Assembly (NCBI GenBank): GCA_024640845.1
Contig: JAHEEE010000011.1
Span: forward strand, 1 to 64,000
Reading direction: 5' to 3'
Length of the DNA: 64,000 nt
DNA from: Myxococcales bacterium
GTDB taxonomy: Bacteria > Myxococcota_A > Polyangia > Polyangiales > Houyiibacteriaceae
The translations under genes and the position numbers were made by a program. The notes beneath the pieces were generated by a model. The model worked only from the letters and a program-made list of their open reading frames with translations, was not told the DNA's origin and searched no databases. Positions 8,494 to 17,265 of the stretch are shown piece after piece. Position 1 is the stretch's first letter, and every line of letters begins with the position of its first letter.

Positions 8494-9201
8494 ATGAATG
8501 AGAACGACCCAGGGTCGCGCATCGCGCTGGCGCTCGACGTCCCCGACCTCGACACAGCAGAGCGGCTCATCTCGCAAACGCGCGAGCACATCGGCGTGTT
8601 CAAAGTCGGCCTGGAGCTCTATACGAGCGTCGGCCCTGCGGCGGTGGAGGCGGTGCACGCGGCAGGCGCACGGTGCTTCCTCGACCTGAAGCTCCACGAC
8701 ATTCCCGCAACGATGGGCCGCTCGGTGGCACGGGCGGCTGCGATGGGAGTCGCGTATCTCACGGTCCACGGCATGGCTGGGGCGGAGTCCCTGCGCTGCG
8801 CAGAACGAGACGCAGGCGGAACGAAATTGCTCGCCGTGACCGTTCTCACCAGCCTGGACGAGAGGGCGCTCGACGAGATTGGTCTCGAAGGTGGCCCGGC
8901 CGGAGCCGCGGAACGTCTAGCGAAGCTCGCATGGGATGCGGGCGTGCGCGGCTTTGTCACCTCGGCGCACGAATGCGTGTCGTTGCGCCGAGCGCTCGGT
9001 CCCGACGCGTTCTTGGTAACGCCGGGAATTCGTCCTGCTGGGGCCGATATCGGCGATCAGAGGCGGGTGATGACACCGGCTGACGCCATCGATGCAGGCG
9101 CCGACATGCTCGTCGTGGGCCGGCCGATTCGCGACGCCAGCGATCCAACGACCGCCGCCTCCGACATTGCGAGCCAAGTGGCCGCGGCCCTTGCGCGATG
9201 A
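8494..9201 (+). CDS. pyrF: Orotidine 5'-phosphate decarboxylase
   Basis: 235 residues, the usual bacterial length. It converts OMP to UMP, the last step of de novo pyrimidine synthesis. The TIM-barrel motifs are clear: RIALALDVPDLDTAE, FKVGLELYTSVGP, the catalytic DLKLHDIPATMG (Asp-x-Lys-x-x-Asp) and the phosphate-binding VTPGIRPAGADIGDQRR with VVGRPIRDASDP. ATG follows a GGTGA sequence at short spacing. Its stop overlaps the ATG of rlmB (ATGA), so they are co-translated. Confidence 0.95.
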   Translation: MNENDPGSRIALALDVPDLDTAERLISQTREHIGVFKVGLELYTSVGPAAVEAVHAAGARCFLDLKLHDIPATMGRSVARAAAMGVAYLTVHGMAGAESLRCAERDAGGTKLLAVTVLTSLDERALDEIGLEGGPAGAAERLAKLAWDAGVRGFVTSAHECVSLRRALGPDAFLVTPGIRPAGADIGDQRRVMTPADAIDAGADMLVVGRPIRDASDPTTAASDIASQVAAALAR

Positions 9202-9926
9202 CCCGTGTTCTCGCAGGCCGCCGGCCGGTACTCGAAGCGCTCCGGGGCAAGACCAGCATCCGTCGCATCTACATCGAACCCCATCGCGCCGATCCCACGA
9301 TTCAGCAAGCCGCGGAAAGGCGGGGCATCTCACTGACGCACAAAGATCGAGGCGAGCTCGACCGTCTCAGCGAAGGCGTGCGACACCAGGGAGTCGTCGC
9401 GCTGGCGGAGGATTACCCGTTCTGCGAGATCGACGACATCACGGGCAATGCGGAAAGGCCGCCGGTGATCGTTGCGCTCGATCAAATCACCGATCCGCAG
9501 AACCTCGGCGCGATCATTCGGAGTGCGGTCACCCTCGGACTCGACGGACTCGTGATTCAGAAGCACCGGGCCGCGGGAATCACGCCTTCGGTCGTACGCG
9601 CTTCTGCGGGCGCAACCGAGCACGCATCGATCGCGCGCGTGACCAACCTTCAAAAGACGCTCCAATCACTGTCCAAGGCCGGGTTTGAAGTGATCGGCCT
9701 CGACGCTGGAAGCGGCATGGACGTTCGCGCCCTCGAACCGAGCTCCGCCGGGCGCGTGCTCGTCGTCGGATCGGAAGGCAAAGGCCTTCGCCGCATGGTC
9801 CGGGAACGCTGTGATATGGTTGTCCAGATTCATCAGGAAGGCCCCATGGATTCGCTGAATGCATCGGTCGCGGCGGCCATCGTCATGTACGAGATCGCTG
9901 GGAAAAGAGTCCCGCATGACCGATGA
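9198..9926 (+). CDS. rlmB: SpoU/TrmH-family 2'-O-ribose RNA methyltransferase (RlmB-like)
   Basis: 242 residues. An N-terminal substrate-binding domain (VLAGRRPVLEALRG...) precedes the SPOUT knot, with motifs ALDQITDPQNLGAIIRSA (motif 1), VVGSEGKGLRRMVRE (motif 2) and MDSLNASVAAAIVMYE (motif 3). By family, RlmB methylates G2251 of 23S rRNA using SAM; a related tRNA target cannot be excluded. It overlaps pyrF upstream by 4 nt and the phosphofructokinase start downstream by 11 nt. Confidence 0.88.
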   Translation: MTRVLAGRRPVLEALRGKTSIRRIYIEPHRADPTIQQAAERRGISLTHKDRGELDRLSEGVRHQGVVALAEDYPFCEIDDITGNAERPPVIVALDQITDPQNLGAIIRSAVTLGLDGLVIQKHRAAGITPSVVRASAGATEHASIARVTNLQKTLQSLSKAGFEVIGLDAGSGMDVRALEPSSAGRVLVVGSEGKGLRRMVRERCDMVVQIHQEGPMDSLNASVAAAIVMYEIAGKRVPHDR

Positions 9927-11046
9927 CAATCTCGCCCGAGACCGAGAGCAGGAAAAGAATCGGAGAGTGCTCATCCTGACCGGTGGCGACGACGCTCCCG
10001 GTTTGAACGCAGTTCTTCGCGCATTCGTCAAGGCAGCGACCGATCTCGGCATGCGGGTCTACGGCTCAGAGGACGGGTTCGCCGGGCTCATCGCAGAGCC
10101 CGTGCGCATCGTCCGGCTGACACCGGCGAGCGTCCAAGGAATTTTGCCGAAGGGCGGAAGCGTGCTCGGCTGCTCCAGCGAGGCGAACCCGTTCGCCTAT
10201 CCGACCGTGGGGTCAGACGGTGTCAAACGAACGATCGACGTTTCCGAGCACGTCAAAGCCACGTTGGAAGAACGCGAGATCGACATCCTCGTCCTCGTGG
10301 GCGGCGATGGCACCTTGGAGATCGGCATGCGATTCGAGAAGCTGGGCGTTGCGGTAGTCGGGATTCCAAAGGCGATCGACAACGACCTGGCCGCAACTGA
10401 CTTGGCTTTCGGGCTCGACACGGCCGTTGCGACGGCAACACATGCCATCGACGCGCTCCACTCGACCGGCGAAGCCCACGACCGTGTGATGGTGCTAGAA
10501 GTGATGGGTCGTCATGCGGGATGGATTGCGCTGATGTCGGGGATCGCGGGCGGAGCCGATGTGATCCTGATCCCAGAGATTCACTACGATGTCGATCGCG
10601 TGATCGACAAGATCGAGACGCGGACCTCGGCTGGGCGTCGCTTTAGCATCATCGTCATAGGTGAAGGCAGCAAGCCGCTCGGGGGGACGGTCTCGAGCAT
10701 CAGCGACGCCCTCGAGAACATTCCCCATCGGCAGATGAGTTCCGGTCATCAGCTGGCGCTTCTGCTCGACGGCCGAATCGACCACGAAGTGCGCGTGACG
10801 GTCCTTGGCCACCTACAGCGTGGCGGATCGCCCTCCTCCTTCGATCGGCTTCTCGGGACGCGATTCGGGGTGCGGGCAGCGGAGCTCTGCTACCGGAACA
10901 AGACATGCCAGGTCGTAGCGCTCCGAGGCCAAGACGTCATCGCCCTGCCCCTCGAAGCTGCGGTGGCCAACCACAAACGCGTCCCACCGGATGGAGAGCT
11001 CGTCGGTGTCGCCCGCGCGATCGGTATCGAGCTCGGTCAGGAGTGA
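9916..11046 (+). CDS. pfkA: 6-phosphofructokinase, ATP-type signature in a group III-like background
   Basis: 376 residues. The ATG at 9916 is preferred over the ORF-track start at 9859 because it has a purine-rich GGAAAAGAG upstream and only a short overlap with rlmB. Motifs: LTGGDDAPGLNAV (about 22-34), GGDGT (129-133), GIPKAIDND (149-157), MGRHAGWIAL, and the sugar-phosphate segment LGHLQRGGSPSSFDR. Gly at the second GGDG position predicts ATP rather than PPi use, while the Lys in PKAIDND is typical of PPi-dependent and actinobacterial group III enzymes. Reaction: fructose 6-phosphate to fructose 1,6-bisphosphate in glycolysis. Confidence 0.88.
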   Translation: MTDDNLARDREQEKNRRVLILTGGDDAPGLNAVLRAFVKAATDLGMRVYGSEDGFAGLIAEPVRIVRLTPASVQGILPKGGSVLGCSSEANPFAYPTVGSDGVKRTIDVSEHVKATLEEREIDILVLVGGDGTLEIGMRFEKLGVAVVGIPKAIDNDLAATDLAFGLDTAVATATHAIDALHSTGEAHDRVMVLEVMGRHAGWIALMSGIAGGADVILIPEIHYDVDRVIDKIETRTSAGRRFSIIVIGEGSKPLGGTVSSISDALENIPHRQMSSGHQLALLLDGRIDHEVRVTVLGHLQRGGSPSSFDRLLGTRFGVRAAELCYRNKTCQVVALRGQDVIALPLEAAVANHKRVPPDGELVGVARAIGIELGQE

Positions 11047-11047
11047 C

Positions 11048-11779
11048 ATGCGTCGAACCGCCGCTGCGTTGATCATTGGAAACGAGATCCTGTCCGGAAA
11101 GATCGCAGACACGAACACGACTTATCTAGCGCGCGGGTTGTTCGAGCTCGGCATCGAGCTTCGGCGGGTCGTCGTGTGCCCAGACGAGATCGACACGATC
11201 AGCCGTGAGCTCAGCGAGCTCCGCACCAGTCACGATCTCGTGTTTACGAGTGGGGGCGTCGGACCAACTCACGACGATGTCACCATCGAAGGTGTCGCCG
11301 CCTCGTTCGAGCGCCCGGTCGTTCAATCGGAAGGGGTAGCCAAAATGATTCGACACTACTACGGCGAGCGAACCAACGACGCGCACCTCCGAATGGCCAA
11401 TATGCCGGAAGGCGGGGAGATGATCCGCAGCTCCGACGCACCGTGGCCCACAGTCGTCATCGAAAACGTTTTCGTCCTTCCCGGAGTCCCCGAGATCTTC
11501 GAGCTGAAGTTCAACGACCTTCGCAGGCGGCTCGACCAAGGGCAGGAATTCCATTCCCGCGCCGTATTCACGCTAAGCGGAGAGGGCGAAATCGCGAGCC
11601 TCCTAGAACGGATCGCAAAGGCGTTCCCGGGCGTGATGGTGGGGAGCTACGTGAAGTGGAAAGCCGAAGACTACCGCACGAAGGTCACGTTCGATGGAAA
11701 CGATCGCGAAGCCGTCGAGAAAGCTGCGGATATGTTGATCGGGGAGCTTGCCCCTGACCTATTCGTGCGGCGAGAGTGA
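11048..11779 (+). CDS. CinA-like molybdopterin-binding domain protein
   Basis: 243 residues from the ATG that immediately follows the pfk stop. It is the MoCF/MoaB-like domain of CinA: ALIIGNEILSGKIADTNT, FTSGGVGPTHDDVT and VFVLPGVPEIFELKF. The C-terminal CinA nicotinamide-nucleotide amidase domain is absent, so this is a stand-alone CinA_N (COG1058-type) protein. Some CinA N-terminal domains act as ADP-ribose or CoA pyrophosphatases; the substrate here is not known. It is the last gene of the plus-strand run pyrF-rlmB-pfk-cinA-like and converges with the lipoprotein gene. Confidence 0.82.
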   Translation: MRRTAAALIIGNEILSGKIADTNTTYLARGLFELGIELRRVVVCPDEIDTISRELSELRTSHDLVFTSGGVGPTHDDVTIEGVAASFERPVVQSEGVAKMIRHYYGERTNDAHLRMANMPEGGEMIRSSDAPWPTVVIENVFVLPGVPEIFELKFNDLRRRLDQGQEFHSRAVFTLSGEGEIASLLERIAKAFPGVMVGSYVKWKAEDYRTKVTFDGNDREAVEKAADMLIGELAPDLFVRRE

Positions 11780-11789
11780 GGGTCGCAGC

Positions 11790-12812
11790 TCACTTTTCAG
11801 GAGTATGCCACTTCAGCTTCTGCTTTCCCGGATCGGTGATGACCTTGACGTCGTCGGGATCGGCCGGCTTTTCTTCGGGCTCTGCAGGCTCTTTCTTTCC
11901 GCCGGCCGGGTACAACTGCACCGCAGTTCTTCTTTCGATGCGGATCAACTGATTCTCTCCGGATGCGGTCGGCTGCGAAACGTGCATCTGAGTGATCGAT
12001 TCAGCCTCCGAGAACGCGGTGAAGTTGGTCAGCCGGACATCCGCAGAGCCGATGACAGAAGCTTGATACACTTCGAGGCGTCCGTTTCCGAGCTGCTGCG
12101 GCCTCGCCGTCTGACGAGCACTGACCTGCATGCCGACCGCATCGTCGCGAATGCGCTGGATCTCATATGTCACCACTTGGTCCACCCAGAAGCTCGATAA
12201 CTGCACCCTGCGCTCGACCTCCCACCGCGCGCGAACCCCGAGCGGTTGATCGGGAAAAGGTACGCTGAGCAGCGCGCTCCGCACGTTGCCAAGCATGACG
12301 CTCAACTGGGGAGACACCGAATCGAGGCCCTCGAACTGACCGCGGCGAATGCGCCCCTGAAGGTCCATCTCGCTCCAGCCCTGGACATTCAATAGCGGAG
12401 CGAGGGACTTTTCGAGCTCCTCGCGCTGCGCGGGGCTCATCTTGTCGGCGACCTCGGAAATGCGAACCTGAGTGATGGCGACTGGATGACGAATGTAGCC
12501 CTGAGGCGTCATCGACGCGGGGCCGAGCTTCACTTCGAGTTGCACCGGTGGCATCCCGCTCTTGGCACCCCGCCCCTCTGCCTCCATTACCTCCATCTCG
12601 GCAAGCTCGACGTAGAGCGTCTCGACTTGTCCCGGCGGGACTCGGTAACGAAGCGGCTGGCGAGGGGTCAGCCCCGGGTCGAGGACGCGGATCGTCGGAA
12701 GAACCCGCTCGGGCGGACCGGGATCAGCCACTTGAACCGTCTGCGGTTGGAACTGGGTTCGACATGAAGCAGTCGCCACCAAGAGACACGCGAGCATCAC
12801 GATTCGGAACAT
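11790..12812 (-). CDS. Lipoprotein of unknown function, paralogue of its neighbour
   Basis: 340 residues with a clear lipoprotein signal (MFRIVMLACLLVATASC, Cys about 17). The mature part is predicted beta-rich. It shares a central signature with the upstream lipoprotein: GNVRSALLSVPFP...RARWEVERRV here, GNVRSAIATIPLP...AVWEVKRQL there. The C-terminus is a Lys/Glu/Pro-rich tail. It begins 4 nt after the paralogue's stop, with GAAAGG upstream of the ATG. I do not recognise a named family; an accessory role to the envelope barrels encoded nearby is possible. Confidence 0.72.
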   Translation of the reverse strand: MFRIVMLACLLVATASCRTQFQPQTVQVADPGPPERVLPTIRVLDPGLTPRQPLRYRVPPGQVETLYVELAEMEVMEAEGRGAKSGMPPVQLEVKLGPASMTPQGYIRHPVAITQVRISEVADKMSPAQREELEKSLAPLLNVQGWSEMDLQGRIRRGQFEGLDSVSPQLSVMLGNVRSALLSVPFPDQPLGVRARWEVERRVQLSSFWVDQVVTYEIQRIRDDAVGMQVSARQTARPQQLGNGRLEVYQASVIGSADVRLTNFTAFSEAESITQMHVSQPTASGENQLIRIERRTAVQLYPAGGKKEPAEPEEKPADPDDVKVITDPGKQKLKWHTPEK

Positions 12813-12816
12813 GGAG

Positions 12817-13746
12817 CTACCTTTCTTCGACCTTGGACTTCATCTGCACGGCCGAGCGCCGCGTGGACATTAGAGGCTCTGTTGCTTCCGGCGAGACGAG
12901 CGCGATATCGGCCGCTGAGTTCGACTCTAGATCCGCTTCGAGCGCGAGAGGCAGCCCCAGATCAGCGAGCGCGTGGCCGTTCGCATGAAGCTCGTAGCCT
13001 CGCACGTGCATTTCGAGCTCCGGATTCAGGTCCGCCGTTTGGGGCGGAGCGGTCTGGTGGATCGTGATGGCTACGCGGAATCGATCCCCCTCCCGGTCCT
13101 CCAGCTCGTATCGCGCGACCTGTGTCACGTTGGCGCTCCAGATACGAAGCTGCCGCTTGACCTCCCAAACGGCCCCGATGCCAACCGGCTCGAGCGGGAG
13201 CGGAATCGTAGCGATCGCGGAGCGCACGTTGCCGATGGTGATCGCGATTCGCGGGTGGATCAGCTCCTGCCCTTCCGACCAGGGGACGTCCGAATCGACG
13301 ACGATGCCTTGGTGATTGAGATCAAAGCGCCCGCGCATGCCGCGTAGCGCCTGAATCCCTTGGCGCGCCTCAACGATCTGCTGCGAGGTCAAGCCCTCGG
13401 GGAGAATCGACTCGGCCTTCGAAATTCGTAGGACGTAGCGGGTGCCGTTCGGTAGCGCGAGGGTGGGACCTGCGTGGAGCAGGAGCTTCATGCCAGGCAC
13501 GACGCCGAACGCATCCTCGGCATCTTCGTATTCCTGCGACTCGATTTGGATATCCTGAATCGTCAGCAAGCTCTTGAGCGTGGTGTCTGGTGGGATCGCG
13601 TATACCAACGGCTCCCGCGGCATCCCGCCCGGATCGACCAACGTGACCGCGATCTCCGGCGGAGGGGGAGTCGTCTTGTTTTTCTTCTTGCAGCTTGCTG
13701 TCAAGAGCGCGGTGACGACGGCGACCGCAACTAGGGTGTTTCTCAT
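12817..13746 (-). CDS. Lipoprotein of unknown function, paralogue of its neighbour
   Basis: 309 residues with lipobox LTASC (Cys about 19) followed by KKKNKTTPPPP, a linker typical of a surface or periplasmic lipoprotein. It shares with the next gene a DPG-x-x-P-R-x-P-L-x-Y segment near the N-terminus and the GNVRSA...P-x-G-x-x-x-x-W-E-V core, so the pair arose by tandem duplication. A GGAAGCC sequence precedes the ATG. It lies 80 bp downstream of the outer-membrane barrel gene. Function unknown. Confidence 0.72.
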   Translation of the reverse strand: MRNTLVAVAVVTALLTASCKKKNKTTPPPPEIAVTLVDPGGMPREPLVYAIPPDTTLKSLLTIQDIQIESQEYEDAEDAFGVVPGMKLLLHAGPTLALPNGTRYVLRISKAESILPEGLTSQQIVEARQGIQALRGMRGRFDLNHQGIVVDSDVPWSEGQELIHPRIAITIGNVRSAIATIPLPLEPVGIGAVWEVKRQLRIWSANVTQVARYELEDREGDRFRVAITIHQTAPPQTADLNPELEMHVRGYELHANGHALADLGLPLALEADLESNSAADIALVSPEATEPLMSTRRSAVQMKSKVEER

Positions 13747-13826
13747 GATCGGAAGGCTTCCTGTGCTTGGGCAGTCCTTCTAGAGAGGAATCGCCCTCGG
13801 GGCAAGCTTGGACCTCCGCGGCAGCA

Positions 13827-15326
13827 TCAATACCAGCCGCCGATGCCGAACGAGAACGAGCCGTAGGCTCGCGCGAGGTCCAGCGCGGCGCTGATCTGCC
13901 ACCGGTAGTCGTCCGGCCAGAGCCCAAAGACACTCCACTTGAGAAGGCTGATGTCGAAACCCAGCGTTCCGTGTACGCGCGCGTTGGAATTCTCGAACCG
14001 GCTCGGTTCGAGGTAGGTCCCGGCTCGTAGCTTCATTCGCGTCGGCCAAACCTCCGTCTCGAAGCCCAGCCGGGGCGAGACGGTGATGCTCTCGCCCGAG
14101 CGCTGAACGGTTTGAAAGAGAAATGACTCGACGCCGACCCCATTGGCTACACGCCCGTTGAACCATAGGTCGGCCGTCAACAGATAGTAGCGCCGCGGCC
14201 AGCCCCATCGGTACCGTCTGCGGAGCTGCTCCCATGCGACCTTTTTGATCTCCGTTCGCGCTCGCTCGAGCTCCGCATACCTCCTTGCGTAGCGCTGCTC
14301 GATCGCGCGCACGCAGATCTCGAGGTCCGGGCCCCCGCGCGCCCTTGCTTCGGCGATCGCTGCCTCTTCGTGCTCCTTTAACCGTTGCTTTCGGCGGTCG
14401 AAGCGTTCGAGCTCCGCGGCCGCGAGCTTCTCGGCGCTAGTCCAGGGAGGATTGCTTGGACGCGGACCGAGCTGATACGAGAAGCCGATGCTCCCGGTGG
14501 TCGGGATCGTGGTATCGCGCGGTACGTAGTAGTCGCCGACGACGATGTCCCCGTCGGGGGTCTCCATCGCGTTGCCACGGTTGCGAAGACCCGTAGACAT
14601 CTTGGGAAAGAGCGACGCACCGAGGCTCCATCGCTTGTAGTGAGGTCGGAGCATCACGCCAACCTCGGCGCCGAGCCCGAGAGTCGTATAGAGGTCGCCG
14701 TCGCTCCCGAGGTTCGGCGACACGTACGCGCGCTGCCGAAGGATACGAAGGCCCGCACCCACGACGAGCTGCCCATCGAGAAAGCCGTACCCCGCTTGGA
14801 TGTGAAACGTCGTGAACCGCAGCCGAAGGGTCTCCTGCGCATCGCCGGTGGGGTCCGGGGCGCTCGTCAGCTTGATGAACTGCGTGTCGATCGTGAGCCC
14901 GATACCGAGGTTCCACATCTGCCAATAAGCGCCCGGAATGAGAAAGAACGTCGCCTCATCATCGAGCTCGTCGGAGCTCGCGACGGCCCCACCGCTATTG
15001 TAGAAGTCGCCCGACTGGTAGGGATAGGTGACACCCAGCGCCAACCAGTAGTCGTACCAATCCGGCCATTGCGGGCCTCGGTACGCGACGGCCGACGGGT
15101 TTTGGAGGCCACCTTCGACACCTTGGGCCAACGCGGTTGCCGCTCCCGCAAGCCCGATCACCCGAGATGTGCTGACGACGACACCGCGAGTGAGGTCGAC
15201 GCTGTAGTCCGACGTCGTGATCGGCGTCCCGTCAGGCCCGAGTTGCGCCTGGGCGACCTCCGGCACGCAAGTCAACAAGACGACGAGCCAGCAATGCCTA
15301 AAGCTTCGTTGAAGTGCTCGAGTCAC
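13827..15326 (-). CDS. Outer-membrane beta-barrel-type protein
   Basis: 499 residues from a GTG start. A signal peptide (about 1-28, ending PEVAQAQ) precedes SRVIGLAGAATALAQG and GLQNPSAVAYRGP, the NPSA-type N-terminal plug signature of FadL/OmpP1-like porins. Alternating aromatic strands follow. A charged helical insert (about 300-360, RRKQRLKEHEEAAIAEARARG) interrupts the barrel. The chain ends FSFGIGGWY, a C-terminal aromatic typical of barrels. It could transport hydrophobic compounds, but the ligand is not predictable. It lies 42 bp downstream of another FadL-like gene. Confidence 0.7.
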   Translation of the reverse strand: MTRALQRSFRHCWLVVLLTCVPEVAQAQLGPDGTPITTSDYSVDLTRGVVVSTSRVIGLAGAATALAQGVEGGLQNPSAVAYRGPQWPDWYDYWLALGVTYPYQSGDFYNSGGAVASSDELDDEATFFLIPGAYWQMWNLGIGLTIDTQFIKLTSAPDPTGDAQETLRLRFTTFHIQAGYGFLDGQLVVGAGLRILRQRAYVSPNLGSDGDLYTTLGLGAEVGVMLRPHYKRWSLGASLFPKMSTGLRNRGNAMETPDGDIVVGDYYVPRDTTIPTTGSIGFSYQLGPRPSNPPWTSAEKLAAAELERFDRRKQRLKEHEEAAIAEARARGGPDLEICVRAIEQRYARRYAELERARTEIKKVAWEQLRRRYRWGWPRRYYLLTADLWFNGRVANGVGVESFLFQTVQRSGESITVSPRLGFETEVWPTRMKLRAGTYLEPSRFENSNARVHGTLGFDISLLKWSVFGLWPDDYRWQISAALDLARAYGSFSFGIGGWY

Positions 15327-15368
15327 GGACCGTGTCGGGGAGCGTACACGCAGATCGGCCGAAGCCCA

Positions 15369-17171
15369 CTAGCGAATCGTTTGGATGCCGGACTGGGTCG
15401 TGCCTTGAATCGCCTTCTGGTCCGCCGCATCGAGGTTCTTCTTCTTGGTCGCCTCGAGTTTCTCGATCTCGTCGTCAGCTTTCTTCACGTCGTCTTTCGC
15501 GGCGTCCAGCACCTTTCTAGCCTCGATCGCGCGCTGCTTGGCGGCCTTGATCTCGGGATCGGTCTCTTCGTCCATCTCGGCCTGTCGAGCTTGGCGATCG
15601 GCTTCCTCTTGCGCTTCGATTTGTTTTTGGCTCTTCTTCTCTTTGACGCGGCTCTTCACCACGTCCGCGGTTTGTCCGATGTCCCCACCGACGGAGATGA
15701 TGAGGATCCGCTCTTGGATAGGCACTCGGATGAAGTTGGTGTCATTTTCGAAAGCTTCGTTGCGGAAGTCGAGGCCGTTGCCGGTTCCTTTTCCGAAGAG
15801 TACCGAGACGCCGGCGGATAGCCCCTTGCCATTCTTGAAGCCGCCAATCGAGGTGCTGAAGCCGTAGCGGTCGATCTTCATTGGACGAATGAAGCTTCCA
15901 GATCCGGTGGCGTCGGGTGCGCTGCTGTTGTCGGTGAGGAAACCAAATCGAGTGAACAAGAACTTCGTGATCTGAATCTCGGAGCCGAGCGAGATATTCC
16001 ACGTGAAGTCTCGATCGGTCGAGTCGGCCAGAAGAATACCCGAGCTGTTGGCCCGGCCCTCGAGTTGCGGGATCCCCGGCGCGATCGAACCATCGGGGAC
16101 CCGGCCAACGAACTGAAGGTCCGCTGCGACGACGACCTTGCGCGAGATCACATACGAAGCACCCAAGCGCAGCTCCCACGGGATCGGCGAACGGGCGCCG
16201 CGCGTGATCTGGGCGAAGACCGAGTCTGAAAGACCGGGGTCTTCGACGGCGTCGTTCGGCCTGACGTCGCTCAGCTCGAATCGCAGCTTGGACTTGCCCC
16301 CGACGCCGATTCCCGGCGGTTGAAACATGATGCCGACGCGCCATCGCTTGCCGATTAGGTTCATGAGGCCGATACGCATCGTGAGGTCCCAGGCGTTCAT
16401 TCGAAAGACCGTGTTTCGGTTCTGTTGCCGGGCGTCGAGAATGCAAAAGGGGATCGTTGGGCTCGATGGACACGGGCTTCCCTGGCTGGGGTCCTGCGTC
16501 CCCCCGAGAGCGAACGCCGCGGTTTCTACGTGCTGGATGACGCGGTTCCGTGCCAGCAGCGTGACTCCCCACGAGAAGTGCCGGGTCGGCCGGTGACCAA
16601 GGGCAGCAGCGAAGTAGCTGCTTCGGTCATCCTGATAGAACTGGATGCTGTTGGTTCGCCCGAGCTCGTCCTGGAAAATGACGTCGCCCCCGGTCGTGTA
16701 GTTGTAGAGCAAGAACGCAGAGATTGCGATTTGAAACGGCTTGGTATCGTTGAGCTCCTCTTTGGGTTTTCCGACAGCGAAGCTCGCGACCGCGAACCCC
16801 GGTAGGTTTGGAGCCGACTTGAGGGTGAAGTCCTCGACCTGGTCCTCGCCACCGGGTCCGTCCGGTCCATCGGTGACGACCGCTCCCTTAATCTCGACGA
16901 CCCGGCGCTGAATCAGCGACAAGCTGCCCTGCAGGAGCTTCGGCTCGAGTAGTGGAAGACCCGCCGGGTTGAACCAGATTGCGGCGCCGTCCGCCGCAAA
17001 GCCCGTATACGCCGCGGCCATGCCGCGAGAGCGCTCGCCAAGCTGGAGCGTTTGATAGTGCGAGCTGTCTCCCTGAGCGTCAGCAGGAAGCGGGGCAGCA
17101 CTCGTCGCGAAGAGCGCAATCCAAGCCAACGGCGCGACGTTCCGCATGCCCTTCAGCATGCACTTCAGCAT
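15369..17171 (-). CDS. FadL/OmpP1-like outer-membrane protein with C-terminal coiled coil
   Basis: 600 residues with signal peptide (APLAWIALFATSAAPLPADAQ) and the FadL hallmark GMAAAYTGFAADGAAIWFNPAGL (NPAG motif; quoted in part: AIWFNPAGL), followed by a barrel. The last ~90 residues form a charged coiled coil (EEADRQARQAEMDEETDPE...), unusual for FadL and probably periplasmic. Start is uncertain: ATGCTGAAG is duplicated, giving three in-frame ATGs at 17171, 17159 and 17147; the last gives the most standard signal peptide (MRNVAPLAW). First gene of a minus-strand series with the second barrel and two lipoproteins. Confidence 0.78.
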   Translation of the reverse strand: MLKCMLKGMRNVAPLAWIALFATSAAPLPADAQGDSSHYQTLQLGERSRGMAAAYTGFAADGAAIWFNPAGLPLLEPKLLQGSLSLIQRRVVEIKGAVVTDGPDGPGGEDQVEDFTLKSAPNLPGFAVASFAVGKPKEELNDTKPFQIAISAFLLYNYTTGGDVIFQDELGRTNSIQFYQDDRSSYFAAALGHRPTRHFSWGVTLLARNRVIQHVETAAFALGGTQDPSQGSPCPSSPTIPFCILDARQQNRNTVFRMNAWDLTMRIGLMNLIGKRWRVGIMFQPPGIGVGGKSKLRFELSDVRPNDAVEDPGLSDSVFAQITRGARSPIPWELRLGASYVISRKVVVAADLQFVGRVPDGSIAPGIPQLEGRANSSGILLADSTDRDFTWNISLGSEIQITKFLFTRFGFLTDNSSAPDATGSGSFIRPMKIDRYGFSTSIGGFKNGKGLSAGVSVLFGKGTGNGLDFRNEAFENDTNFIRVPIQERILIISVGGDIGQTADVVKSRVKEKKSQKQIEAQEEADRQARQAEMDEETDPEIKAAKQRAIEARKVLDAAKDDVKKADDEIEKLEATKKKNLDAADQKAIQGTTQSGIQTIR

Positions 17172-17265
17172 GCCGGCATCCTAGTGGGTCGCTCACTCGT
17201 TGACCAGTCGATTCGAGCCGTATAGAACGACCGAGGCTCTGCATGACGACTCGAAGGATTGCATC

